56,443 nt of DNA from Akkermansia muciniphila. GTDB lineage: Bacteria; Verrucomicrobiota; Verrucomicrobiia; Limisphaerales; SIBE01. Positions 45,601 to 53,819 of this stretch are shown here, in pieces (the stretch's first letter is position 1; the number at the start of each line of letters is the position of its first letter). The stretch lies in assembly GCA_945861765.1 (NCBI GenBank), contig CAMAWP010000009.1, forward strand, positions 1 to 56,443, written 5' to 3'. The position numbers and the translations under genes are program-made. The notes under the pieces are model-generated. The model was given only the letters and a program-made list of their open reading frames with translations. It did not search any database and was not told the origin of the DNA.

Positions 45601-46258
45601 CGATTTCCGCGTATCGAACCCGCCCACCAACGAGCCGCTGCTGAACGCGCTGGCCGAGGACTTCGCGGAGCACGGCTATGAGTTGAAACACCTCATCCGA
45701 AGAATCACCAGCTCCCGGCTTTACCAACTCAGCTCCACCCCGAACGAGTTCAACCTTGCGGACACGAAAAACTTCTCGCGCTCGCTCCGCCGCCGCTTGC
45801 CCGCCGAAGTGTTGCTTGATGCCGTCAACGACGTGACCGGCCTGCCCGACGAGTTCAACGGCTGCCCGCCTGGCACGCGCGCCGTGCAAACGTGGAGCTA
45901 CAAAATCAACTCCCAGTTCATGGACGCCTTCGGACGTCCGAATTCCAGCAGCGATTGCCCGTGCGAGCGCGACCTGCGCACGAGTGTGGTGCAATCGCTG
46001 CACATGATGAATTCGAAGAGGCTCCAGGAGAAACTCGCCCACGCCGACGGGCGGGTGAAGAAACTGGCGGAGAGCCAGCTTGCCCCGGAAGCAATCGTGG
46101 CCGAACTTTACTTCGCCACGGTCAGTCGCCCACCCACCGCCGGCGAACTCAGAACCGCCACCGCCGCCTTTAATGCCAAAGACGCCACGCGCCAAACCGC
46201 AGCGGAGGACGTGCTCTGGGCGCTTTTGAACTCCGCGGAGTTTGTGTTGAATCATTGA
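42638..46258 (+). CDS. PSCyt1-WD40-Big2-DUF1549-DUF1553 giant secreted protein
   Basis: The frame starts with GTG at 42638 (an ATG at 42755 is possible) and has 1206 residues. After a signal-anchor (LVLALMVLIGFSLNLRSLAA) come PSCyt1 with CLSCH at 75-79 and PHMPPKKQL, then WD40 blades (VRSLAWSPDGRRLASGSFRE, LATAGADKLVKLWELVSQKE, SEIVSVGADKQLKLWDAKTR). A second heme-like site, CSAGSCHAKPEGQNGFKLSV, lies near residue 520. A Big2-like Ig domain (QLLVTASYDDGSDRDVTHLA) is next, then DUF1549 with CAKCHHHPNEKWSQDDFYQF and DUF1553 ending NSAEFVLNH. This is the fullest architecture in the window: two or more heme motifs on a scaffold. A membrane-associated electron-transfer or enzyme scaffold is inferred only. 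Confidence 0.93.
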   Translation: MPALRTTPARQATLNDAEFLQNAWPAPRSRESRSLVLALMVLIGFSLNLRSLAASVGEPKPGLATEAMKLLRANCLSCHSAEKQKGGLAMTARDAVLKGGDSGAAVTPGQPDASLLVKVLAADSDPHMPPKKQLAPHQIDLVRRWIAEGLPWDDAALKAAEPPRLVKLEAPPANYTPVLTLGLSPDEKRLAVGRANRIVLYDLAATNFTVLGEVEAHGDAVRSLAWSPDGRRLASGSFREITLWDAATLKLVWTMTNGLIERVTALKFSPYGGALVAADGMATQEGWVHILNAESGKLSAGWPVHTDSVLDLAISPDGGLLATAGADKLVKLWELVSQKEVARLEGHAGAVTGAAFNTNASEIVSVGADKQLKLWDAKTRESVVTVGGHKQGFNALAWSADGKTVVAAAGDGRLFRFSNFKRHTGEQSSATADESQLGHWPEPLHAVAVSADGQRVFAGGQDGAVYVVNHEGKQLARLEPGRKTSASALLSQNSKTPTALPGSQPSFVHDILPMLAKAGCSAGSCHAKPEGQNGFKLSVFSYDPKADYAEIVKAGRGRRVFPAAPEESLLLLKPTMTLDHGGGQRIEPGSETYRTIAAWIRGGMIYQRTNEPALVKISVEPRERRHRKGARQQLLVTASYDDGSDRDVTHLADYIANEKEIATVDEQGRIKIGSLSGEGVIVARFMGQVDAARVTVPADQTLPDERYASLPKSNFIDELAYAQFRKLGLFPSELCTDAEFLRRASLDTIGVLPTPEEARTFLADANASKRLQGIDRLLARPEFADYWANKWADLLRPNPDRVGVKSIFTLDQWLREAFRANKPYDQFVREIVTLEGSNHRDGPAVIYRDRREPPELTTMFSQLFLGVRMECAKCHHHPNEKWSQDDFYQFAAFFGPLKQKGAGLSPPISAGFETFYFAPGGSVKHPLTDEVMKPKPPDGPVCDSGEKADPRAALADWMTNPKNPFFAKAAVNRVWAVFFGRGFVEPVDDFRVSNPPTNEPLLNALAEDFAEHGYELKHLIRRITSSRLYQLSSTPNEFNLADTKNFSRSLRRRLPAEVLLDAVNDVTGLPDEFNGCPPGTRAVQTWSYKINSQFMDAFGRPNSSSDCPCERDLRTSVVQSLHMMNSKRLQEKLAHADGRVKKLAESQLAPEAIVAELYFATVSRPPTAGELRTATAAFNAKDATRQTAAEDVLWALLNSAEFVLNH

Positions 46259-46283
46259 GCGTCAAATCGTCAAAAATGCCAGC

Positions 46284-47582
46284 ATGAGTTTAAGATTTTC
46301 GACAGTGGGTTTTTTTGTCCTTGTTTGGATGCGAGGAATGGCACCGGCAGCCGAACCCAACTACGACGAATCGAAAGTCGTCCCGTACACCCTGCCGGAA
46401 TTGCTGACGTGCGCCGGCGGGATAAGAGTGACGGACGTGAAGACGTGGCGGGAGAAGCGGCGGCCAGAATTGCTGCGGCTGTTCGAGGCGCACATTTACG
46501 GTCGCGCGCCGGGCCGTCCGGCGGAGATGAAGTTCAAGCCGGGTGCCGTCGATCGGCAGGCGCTCGGCGGCAAGGCGACCCGGAAGGAAATCGCGATTCT
46601 TCTCAACGGCAAGGAAGACGGTCCGCGCATCGACTTGATGGTGTACGTGCCGAACGCCACGACCAAGCCCAGGCCCGTGTTTTTCGGGTTGAACTACTAC
46701 GGCAACCAAAGCGTAAACGCCGACCCTGGCATCACGATGTCGAAACGTTGGATGCGACCGGCCCGCGAGATGGGCATCGAAAACAATCGAGCCACTGAAG
46801 CCTCGCGCGGCAAGCAGGCCTCGCGCTGGCCGCTCGAACTCGTGATGGAGCGCGGCTACGCGGTGGCGACGTTTTACTACGGCGACATCGAGCCGGACCA
46901 CCAAGACGGCTGGCGCGATGGCATTCGCGGCCACATGGCCCAGGGTACGGACCGTCCCCTCGGCGCGGAGGATTGGGGTGCCATCGGAGCGTGGGCCTGG
47001 GGCTTGAGCCGCGCGCTCGATTACCTGGAGACCGACCCCGACATCAACGCGAAGCGCGTGACGGTCTTCGGCCACTCGCGGCAGGGCAAGACCGCGTTGT
47101 GGGCGGGGGCGCAAGACGAGCGGTTTGCCATCACCATCTCGAACGACTCCGGAGAAGGCGGCGCTTCCATCGCGCGCCGCACCTACGGCGAGCGCGTCAG
47201 CGACCTCGTCCGCGGGGCGCCGTATTGGTTTTGCGGCAACTACGCGCGCTACGCCGATCGGGAGGCCGAAATGCCGGTCGATGCGCACATGCTCGTGGCC
47301 TTAAGCGCGCCGCGCCCGGTCTATATCGCCAGTGCGGTCGAGGATCGGTGGGCCGACCCGCTCGGCGAATTCCTCGCCGGCAAACACGCCGCGCCAGCCT
47401 GGAAGCTCTTCGGCCTCGAAGGTCTGGGCGTTACCGAAATTCCGCCCGCGGACCAGCCCGTCGGCCGGGCGATCGGCTACCACGTCCGCACCGGCGCGCA
47501 TGACATCACGGCGTATGATTGGAAGCAGTTCCTGGATTTCGCGGATCGGCAGTTTGGAAAAACGAAACAGTCCGAGCGGTGA
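46284..47582 (+). CDS. CE15-like (glucuronoyl esterase-type) alpha/beta hydrolase
   Basis: The 432-residue protein has a signal peptide (FSTVGFFVLVWMRGMAPAAE) and an alpha/beta-hydrolase fold. The nucleophile elbow reads VTVFGHSRQGKTALWAGAQD, with Ser in GHSRQG, followed by FAITISNDSGEGGASIARRT. The catalytic His is in RTGAHDITAYDWKQFLDFAD near the C-terminus. These match bacterial glucuronoyl esterases, which cut the ester linking 4-O-methyl-glucuronate to lignin alcohols; some relatives act on other uronate esters. Gly-Glu in NDSGEGG sits where family members often have Gly-Cys. It lies 25 bp after the giant PSCyt1 gene and 50 bp before a DUF1501 gene, so it is probably co-expressed. Confidence 0.85.
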   Translation: MSLRFSTVGFFVLVWMRGMAPAAEPNYDESKVVPYTLPELLTCAGGIRVTDVKTWREKRRPELLRLFEAHIYGRAPGRPAEMKFKPGAVDRQALGGKATRKEIAILLNGKEDGPRIDLMVYVPNATTKPRPVFFGLNYYGNQSVNADPGITMSKRWMRPAREMGIENNRATEASRGKQASRWPLELVMERGYAVATFYYGDIEPDHQDGWRDGIRGHMAQGTDRPLGAEDWGAIGAWAWGLSRALDYLETDPDINAKRVTVFGHSRQGKTALWAGAQDERFAITISNDSGEGGASIARRTYGERVSDLVRGAPYWFCGNYARYADREAEMPVDAHMLVALSAPRPVYIASAVEDRWADPLGEFLAGKHAAPAWKLFGLEGLGVTEIPPADQPVGRAIGYHVRTGAHDITAYDWKQFLDFADRQFGKTKQSER

Positions 47583-47632
47583 GATGAGCGGTTCAGAATA
47601 GTTTCCATAGGAAGAGCGATGTGATATAGACT

Positions 47633-48988
47633 ATGACGATGACACGCTTGACGAAAAACTGCGCCGGTTTTACCAGGCGCGACTTCATCCAACTCGGCCT
47701 CGGCGGCACGCTGGGGCTCGGTTTCTGCGATTTGCTCCGTTTGCGCGCGAACAGCAGCGAGGCCATTGCCAAAGCCGCGCCCAAGCTCGCCAGTAAAAAC
47801 GTCAATTGCATCCTCGTCTGGATGGATGGCGGGCCGTCGCATTACGAGACCTTCGATCCGAAACCGGACTCCCCATCGGAGATTCGCGGCGAGTTCAAGG
47901 CCATTTCAACGAAGGTTCCCGGCATCCAGTTCAGCGAGTGCGTGCCGCAGCTCGCCGGCGTGGCGGACAAAATCAGCATCGTCCGCTCGATCTGGCACAA
48001 AGACCCGAACCACGGCGGGGGCAACCACTACATGATGACCGGCGCGCCCACGCCGGTGCCGGTGGCCTGCGGCGCCTACGTCACCTTTCACCCGTCATTT
48101 GGCTCGATGGTCTCCTACGACCGCGGTCTGCGCAATGGTCTGCCCGCCTACGCGTCTCTGCCCAACGTGTCGCGCTCCGGGGGGCCGAATTTCCTCGGCG
48201 GCCAGCACGCGGCGTTTGTCATCGACGGCAACCCCAACGACAAAGCGTTCAAAGTCCGCGACGTGGTGTTGCCGGCGGAGATCAGCGAAGGCCGCGCCGC
48301 GAATCGCCTGGCCATGCGCCAGTCGCTCGATCAAATGAAACGTTATGCCGACAAGCTGGCCGAGGATCCGGCGGTGACCTTCGACCAGTTCTATGCGCAG
48401 GGTCTCGACCTCGTGGCCTCTCCGCAAGCGCAGCAAGCCTTCGACATTCAGCGCGAGTCGGACAAGGTGCGCGACGCCTACGGCCGGACCGATCTCGGCC
48501 AGCGCATGTTGCTCGCGCGGCGGCTCGTCGCGGTGGGCGTGAGTTTCGTCACTGTTTATTACGGTGGTTGGGACAATCACACCAAGATTTTCCAAACCTT
48601 CAAGGGCGACTTCATGAAGAAGTTCGACCAGGGCCTCGCCGCGTTGATTGCCGACCTCGATGAGCATGGGATGTTGGACAACACGATGGTCATCGCGCTC
48701 GGCGAATTCGGCCGCACGCCCAAGGTGAACAAGGACGCGGGCCGTGATCATTGGCCCGGCGCGATGTCCGTGCTCATGGCCGGCGCGGGCATCCCGCGCG
48801 GACAAGTCGTCGGCGCGACCGATGCCAAAGGCTATTACGCCTCCGAGAACGTTTACAGACCCGAGGATTTCGCCGCCTCGCTCTACACCAAGATGGGCAT
48901 CGACCCGCACCAGGTCCTGCACACGAACACCGGACGTCCGGTGCAATTGGTGAATGGCGGGAGGGTGATCAAGGAGTTGTTCGCGTGA
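47633..48988 (+). CDS. DUF1501 family Tat-exported protein
   Basis: The 451-residue protein begins MTMTRLTKNCAGFTRRDFIQ, a Tat-type signal with LGLGGTLGLGF as its core. DUF1501 landmarks: LVWMDGGPSHYETFDPKPDS, SIWHKDPNHGGGNHYMMTGA, TVYYGGWDNHTKIFQTFKGD, LGEFGRTPKVNKDAGRDHW and LMAGAGIPRGQVVGATD. It differs from the other two copies by the KDPNHGGGNHYMMTGAPT segment, which identifies the subgroup usually paired with WD40-bearing PSD1 proteins. It follows the CE15-like gene closely. Function unknown; partner of the 42.6 kb protein by context. Confidence 0.94.
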   Translation: MTMTRLTKNCAGFTRRDFIQLGLGGTLGLGFCDLLRLRANSSEAIAKAAPKLASKNVNCILVWMDGGPSHYETFDPKPDSPSEIRGEFKAISTKVPGIQFSECVPQLAGVADKISIVRSIWHKDPNHGGGNHYMMTGAPTPVPVACGAYVTFHPSFGSMVSYDRGLRNGLPAYASLPNVSRSGGPNFLGGQHAAFVIDGNPNDKAFKVRDVVLPAEISEGRAANRLAMRQSLDQMKRYADKLAEDPAVTFDQFYAQGLDLVASPQAQQAFDIQRESDKVRDAYGRTDLGQRMLLARRLVAVGVSFVTVYYGGWDNHTKIFQTFKGDFMKKFDQGLAALIADLDEHGMLDNTMVIALGEFGRTPKVNKDAGRDHWPGAMSVLMAGAGIPRGQVVGATDAKGYYASENVYRPEDFAASLYTKMGIDPHQVLHTNTGRPVQLVNGGRVIKELFA

Positions 48989-49031
48989 GGAGTGACATGG
49001 CGGCCAAGGGTGGGAATCTCTGTTTCCATTC

Positions 49032-50738
49032 ATGAAAGCCACCGCCTCTTCAAATAGGCTGCTTCCAGGCCTCGCGGCGCGACGGCGAGCGAAACCTTGT
49101 CCTCCCCATCATCATTTTCCGGAGGAAAAGTCGCGGAGAAGGCCTGCATTCCAAGACGCCGCGCGAACGGAGAGGTCGCTCGGAAGTCCGGCAGGTCTTG
49201 GACAGCGCCAGTCCTCTGGCGCTTGGGCAGCGGGCGCGAAATGGCTTCTTGCCTTTCTTTGCCTCGCCGCCTTTGCCGAACCACCCACACTGGAACACGT
49301 CTTCCCGGTCGGCGCCGCGCGCGGCGCGACGAATGTGATCACCATCACCGGCAAGTTCGAACCGTGGCCGCCGAAGGTTTGGACCAGCGCGCCCGGCCTC
49401 GTGTTCAATGCGGAGACGAACAAGGGCAGGTTCCGCCTTGAAGTGGCGGCGGATGCTCCGCTCGGACCCCGCTTCGTCCGGCTGTACAACGACGACGGCG
49501 CCAGCGAGCCGCGCTTCGTCATCATCACCGAGCAACCTGAATTGCTCGATGCCGAGCCGAACGACCACTTCGCCAAGCCGCAGCGAGTCGAGCAATGGCC
49601 TGCCACAATCAATGGCAAATTGGACAAGTCCGGCGATGTCGATTGCTTCGCGGTCACGCTCCAGCGCGGGCAAACGCTGCAAGCCCGGCTCGAGGCCTAC
49701 ACCCTGGCTTCGAAAATGGATGGACTGCTCCGGTTGGTCACGACCAATGGCCTTCAGCTCGCGTGGAACCATGACTTCGCCACGCTCGATCCGCAGCTCA
49801 CCTGGGCCGCGCCGGAGGACGGACTGTTTGTCGTTCAGGTGATGGGCTTCAAATTCCCAGCCGACGCGGAAGTGCGCCTGACGGGCGGCGACGGCTGCGT
49901 TTACCGGCTCCATCTTGAGATGGAAAATCCGGCGCCTGCGCCCACAGCCAAGATCGGACTTGAGATCGAACCGAACGACAGCCTGACGAACGCGCAGCCC
50001 GCTGCGCTGCCGATCTCGTTGCGCGGCTCGATTTCACCCGCCGGAGACGAGGATCGATTTGTCTTCGAGGCGAACAAGGACGATTACGTCGACGCGAGTG
50101 TGGCGGCCGCCGCGCTCGGATCGCCGCTGGATGCCTGGCTGCGAATCGAAGAAACCGGCGGCAAGGAACTCGTTCGCTCGGACGACGCTAACGGTTCGAG
50201 CGATCCGCAAGTGGAGTGGAAAGCGCCGGCCAGCGGAAAGTTCGTCGTGGCGGTCGGAAGCCTGGCCTGGAATCCGGGGCTGAATGCGTTCTACCAGCTC
50301 TCCGTCAGGCGCGTGCTTCCTGATTTCAAAGCGACGCTTGGCGCCGCCGCCTACCGCTTGACCGCAGGCTCGACTAACGAACTCAAGATTTCGGTCAACC
50401 GCCTGCGCGGCTTTGATCACAAACTCAGCGTAATCATGCGCGGCCTTCCCGACGGCGTTTTGTGCGACGCGGTGGACGTCCCTGAAAAAGGTGGCGAAAT
50501 CATCCTCAAGCTGCGGGCGGGCGATACAGCCAGGCCCTCGAGCCAGGCGTTTCAGTTGCTCGTGCGAGATCCCTCCTGTGAAGCCGAACGCGTCATTGCC
50601 GCCCAACTCATCGGCAGCTCCACGGACAACGGTGTGCCGGGCGGCTACACTGATTTGCTCATCGACTCGATCGACCAGCTCTGGCTGACCGTGCTGTCAA
50701 AACCCGCCGGACAAAAAAAGGAGGCGGAGAAGAAGTGA
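49032..50738 (+). CDS. PPC-domain secreted protein with repeat-derived N-terminus
   Basis: The mature protein starts at about residue 75 after AKWLLAFLCLAAFA, a signal peptide, and then PTLEHVFPVGAARGATNVIT, an IPT/TIG-like opening. Two bacterial pre-peptidase C-terminal (PPC) beta-sandwiches follow (EPNDHFAKPQRVEQWPATIN, then IEPNDSLTNAQPAALPISLR and DEDRFVFEANKDDYVDASVA). Such proteins follow DUF1501 genes in this type of operon. Residues 1-70 (KSRRRPAFQDAARTERSLGS, then GLGQRQSSGAW) are translated from a palindromic intergenic-type repeat. The signal peptide core has no in-frame ATG, GTG or TTG of its own, so either the 49032 ATG is used or the native start was destroyed by repeat insertion. 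Confidence 0.78.
   Translation: MKATASSNRLLPGLAARRRAKPCPPHHHFPEEKSRRRPAFQDAARTERSLGSPAGLGQRQSSGAWAAGAKWLLAFLCLAAFAEPPTLEHVFPVGAARGATNVITITGKFEPWPPKVWTSAPGLVFNAETNKGRFRLEVAADAPLGPRFVRLYNDDGASEPRFVIITEQPELLDAEPNDHFAKPQRVEQWPATINGKLDKSGDVDCFAVTLQRGQTLQARLEAYTLASKMDGLLRLVTTNGLQLAWNHDFATLDPQLTWAAPEDGLFVVQVMGFKFPADAEVRLTGGDGCVYRLHLEMENPAPAPTAKIGLEIEPNDSLTNAQPAALPISLRGSISPAGDEDRFVFEANKDDYVDASVAAAALGSPLDAWLRIEETGGKELVRSDDANGSSDPQVEWKAPASGKFVVAVGSLAWNPGLNAFYQLSVRRVLPDFKATLGAAAYRLTAGSTNELKISVNRLRGFDHKLSVIMRGLPDGVLCDAVDVPEKGGEIILKLRAGDTARPSSQAFQLLVRDPSCEAERVIAAQLIGSSTDNGVPGGYTDLLIDSIDQLWLTVLSKPAGQKKEAEKK
49205..49222. repeat. REP-like palindrome inside the 5' end of the PPC gene
   Basis: GCGCCAG and CTGGCGC form a 7-bp perfect stem with loop TCCT. 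The surrounding GGTCTTGGACAGC context resembles the palindromic repeats scattered between genes in Verrucomicrobia. It lies inside the ORF ahead of the signal-peptide codons. Confidence 0.7.
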
Positions 50739-50848
50739 CGAGCGATTGAGGCCGAGACGGATGATGCAACCTCCCTTTCAAAAAGCAAATTTCGACACCG
50801 CTCAGCCCTATCTGGAACACCCGTATCCATCGCCACGCCGCAGCCTCG

Positions 50849-52216
50849 TCATTGCCCCCCGTACTCGATTCCTTTCGGCTCGGGACGATCTTCCGTGATC
50901 AGCTTCCAACTCGCGCCCATCTCGCGCATCGCTCGGAAATCGCGCGGTTTGTAGGCGAACAGCAATTGGGGCGTCTCCCGCACCGCGCCGCCCTGGACGC
51001 GCGAGTCCATCGCCGCGTCAAGGATGCCCGTGGTCATCAAGGTCCGCTCCACCGGATACGGCGCCTGGCGTTCACGAAAATGGGTTTGAATGGCGTGGGA
51101 CAAGGCCTTGAAGAGATTGCGATTTTGCCACGGGCCGACGTAGAAGCTCGTGGCCCGCGGAGTGGTCTCGCCCGCCAGCCGGCAGGAAAAATACCAGCGA
51201 ATGCTCGTGATGCCAGCGGCCAACATCGTGCCGCGAGTGCCATCACGATAGGTGATCAGGATCCCATGTGAAACGAAAGGGCGATCATTGCCCACCTGAG
51301 CCATGGGCCGCATCAGCTCCTGGGCGGAGGGCAACCCTGGAATCGGCTTCGCGGCCAAGGCTGCCGCCGCCAGATCGGGCGACCAGTGTCCTTCTCGCGC
51401 CGCTTGCCAGAGTGCTGCGCCTTCCAGAAACTGGACCTGCGTGACGCCCGTTTCTCCGCCGCGCCGGCCCTCGACCATTGACTGCAGCACTTCGAGTCCA
51501 TGGATGTCATAGGACTCGACGCCGCCTCCGTGAATCGAAACCGCTTCTTCGATTCGCGCTCGCCGGGGCAGTTCAAGTGGCGGAGTCCGTTCGGCGAGCG
51601 GGACCGAGCTGCCCGCCATGAGGGGAATCTTCATCTGCCGGGCGGTGTCATGCATTTCCCGGGCCCAATCCCAGCGATACGACAGGTGTTTGTCATTGAA
51701 GACCGGGACGACCCGTCCGCTTCGGCGGAAAACGGCCACGATCTCATCGAAGAAACGTTTGCGCGGGTACTCCATCTGCGCCTTGGCATTGACCGGATAT
51801 TTTCCGTGCTCGCCGATGGAGAGGACCGCATCGACCGCCAATCGATCGCCGCCGCGGCAGAGTGCCTCGGCAATGGTCTTGTAGATGGGAACACCAAACT
51901 TGGCCGAGATGACTCGCGAGAGCTCATTGGCCGGAACCTGATCCACGTACAGGCTGACCACATCCATTCCAGGCGAGGTCAGCGTGCCGTTGAACAGGTA
52001 GGGTTCGAGAAAGTTTTCCAGGATGACGTGAGCGTGGCTCCGGTAGGAATACTCCGTGACGATGGCCGCGACGCGGAGCCGCTTTCGCGTGGCCGCGGAC
52101 GCGGTGAGGTTTGCCGAACCTAGGAATGCCGAGGCAAGCGTGACATTTGCAAAAGCTTGGCTGGTCGTCTCCAGGAACGCGCGGCGCGAGACTTCACGGG
52201 ATTGGCGTTCGATCAT
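50849..52216 (-). CDS. Conserved Tat-signal protein of unknown function
   Basis: The 455-residue protein begins with a twin-Arg signal (SRRAFLETTSQAFANVTLAS). The next part, KRLRVAAIVTEYSYRSHAHV, reads as a Rossmann-like first strand and helix. DAVLSIGEHGKYPVNAKAQM, VFNDKHLSYRWDWAREMHDT and VSIHGGGVESYDIHGLEVLQ are distinctive segments with His, Asp and Glu that could form an active site. I know it only as a conserved hypothetical type of Planctomycetes and Verrucomicrobia. It starts 25 bp after the Gfo/Idh oxidoreductase stop on the same strand and is probably co-transcribed, which suggests a step on the same sugar-like substrate. Confidence 0.85.
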   Translation of the reverse strand: MIERQSREVSRRAFLETTSQAFANVTLASAFLGSANLTASAATRKRLRVAAIVTEYSYRSHAHVILENFLEPYLFNGTLTSPGMDVVSLYVDQVPANELSRVISAKFGVPIYKTIAEALCRGGDRLAVDAVLSIGEHGKYPVNAKAQMEYPRKRFFDEIVAVFRRSGRVVPVFNDKHLSYRWDWAREMHDTARQMKIPLMAGSSVPLAERTPPLELPRRARIEEAVSIHGGGVESYDIHGLEVLQSMVEGRRGGETGVTQVQFLEGAALWQAAREGHWSPDLAAAALAAKPIPGLPSAQELMRPMAQVGNDRPFVSHGILITYRDGTRGTMLAAGITSIRWYFSCRLAGETTPRATSFYVGPWQNRNLFKALSHAIQTHFRERQAPYPVERTLMTTGILDAAMDSRVQGGAVRETPQLLFAYKPRDFRAMREMGASWKLITEDRPEPKGIEYGGQ

Positions 52217-52241
52217 GGTGGCATCAAGATGACGGGCCGCT

Positions 52242-53624
52242 TCATCCCATTTTCCAGGGCGCTCGGTAAGGACGACTTAGCAGCTTGTTCGCTTCCGCAT
52301 CGTTGGGAATCTTTTCCTGTCGCGGATCCCACTTCAGGTCACGGCCCAACTGCATCGCGATATTGCCCAAGTGCGCAATCGTGATGGAGCGGTGGGCCAC
52401 TTCGCATGACGCGATGGGTTCCCGCCGCGAATAAACGCAATCGATGAAGTTGCGAAAGTGATGGGCGCTTTCGTAGAGGTGAATTTCCCTGGATCCGATG
52501 ACGGAGTCCCACACGGAAGCCGGGTTCGCCTGATACTTGCCCCGGTCGAGATGAATCCATCCTTCGCTTCCTTCAAACCGCACGCCCATGGGAATCTGAT
52601 CCGAAACGATCAGTTTTACACCGTTCCGATAGAGGCACTCGAAATAATAGTGGTTCGCGGTATTCCAGAGCTCGGACCGCGGTGGAAACTCTCCCTTGGC
52701 GTTCTGGATCAGCACCGGACCGGTTCGCTCAGTATCCATACCCCACTGGGCAATGTCCGGATGATGCCCGCCCCAGTCCGTCACTTGGCCTCCTGAATAG
52801 TCCAGGTTCCAGCGGAAGTTGACGTGGCAGCGGGCCGGGGAATACGGAGCCTGGGGAGCCGGGCCCAGCCAGAACTCATAGTTGAATCCTTCGGGAACCG
52901 GCTCCGGCGCCTTGCGATGGCCGGTTTTTCCCAAATCCGGGCTTCCCGCGGGCAACCCGCACTTGACTGTGTGCAGTTTCCCGATCCGCCCATTTCGCAC
53001 TAATTCGCAACCGTGCCGGAAGATCTTGTCGGAGCGCTGCTGGCTGCCGGTTTGGAAGACGCAACCATAACGCTTCACTGCATCGCTCATAGCGCGGCCT
53101 TCCGCGATGGTGAGGGAGAGTGGTTTCTGGCAATAGATGTCTTTGCGAGCTCGCGCGGCAGCGATGACCGGGATGGCATGCCAGTGATCCGGGGTCGCGA
53201 TTTCCACTGCGTCAATGTCGCCACGCGCCAGGACGTCGCGAAAATCTTCAAAGGCCGAGCAACCTCGGTAATTCCCCGAGGGCATCGCCGCACCGTAGTG
53301 TTGTTCCACGATCCTTCGTGCCGGTTCGCGGCCGGCGACCGCTCCATTCCAATAACCTTCGCTTTCCCGGTTGACGTCACAGACCGCGACCACCTGCACG
53401 CGCTCGTCTTTGAGAAAGTGTTTGAGGTCGTTCGTGCCCTGGTTTCCCGTCCCGATAATGGCCACGGTCACACGGCTGCCCGGTGCGGGCCGTTTACCTT
53501 TGCCAAGAACCGAGGAGGGCACGATGGTCGGAAAACCAATCGCCACGACCCCGGCCGCCGATTTTAGAAAAGCACGCCGAGACGTTGTCTTGAGGGGTTC
53601 GCTCACACCATTTTCTTTCGTCAT
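52242..53624 (-). CDS. Tat-exported Gfo/Idh/MocA-family oxidoreductase
   Basis: The 460-residue protein carries a Tat signal (TSRRAFLKSAAGVVAIGFPT) and a Rossmann domain with dinucleotide loop VTVAIIGTGNQGTNDLKHFL. The family EKP motif appears as DIYCQKPLSLTIAEG, with Gln in place of Glu but the Lys retained. Substrate-domain landmarks are GGQVTDWGGHHPDIAQWGMD (metal- or sugar-binding His pair) and HLYESAHHFRNFIDCVYSRR. The family oxidises or reduces sugars and inositols with tightly bound NAD(P). Exported members are common in this phylum; some act as glycosidases through redox chemistry. It is the first gene of a pair with the unknown protein at 50.8-52.2 kb. Confidence 0.92.
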   Translation of the reverse strand: MTKENGVSEPLKTTSRRAFLKSAAGVVAIGFPTIVPSSVLGKGKRPAPGSRVTVAIIGTGNQGTNDLKHFLKDERVQVVAVCDVNRESEGYWNGAVAGREPARRIVEQHYGAAMPSGNYRGCSAFEDFRDVLARGDIDAVEIATPDHWHAIPVIAAARARKDIYCQKPLSLTIAEGRAMSDAVKRYGCVFQTGSQQRSDKIFRHGCELVRNGRIGKLHTVKCGLPAGSPDLGKTGHRKAPEPVPEGFNYEFWLGPAPQAPYSPARCHVNFRWNLDYSGGQVTDWGGHHPDIAQWGMDTERTGPVLIQNAKGEFPPRSELWNTANHYYFECLYRNGVKLIVSDQIPMGVRFEGSEGWIHLDRGKYQANPASVWDSVIGSREIHLYESAHHFRNFIDCVYSRREPIASCEVAHRSITIAHLGNIAMQLGRDLKWDPRQEKIPNDAEANKLLSRPYRAPWKMG

Positions 53625-53819
53625 TGTTTCGAGAATGCAGGCTGTTCAACGCAGCATAGCTAGAATTCGCCGGTGCTCCACTCTTTTTCACCAGGTTCTT
53701 GTGGCCGCGCAGATGCGACTCGACGCTCTATTTCGGAATGCTGGAACCACCGGGCTGAAATCGAGCGGCAGGAACATCCGCGGGAATTATCCATCCGATT
53801 ACAGGGGGCGAATCAGCGA

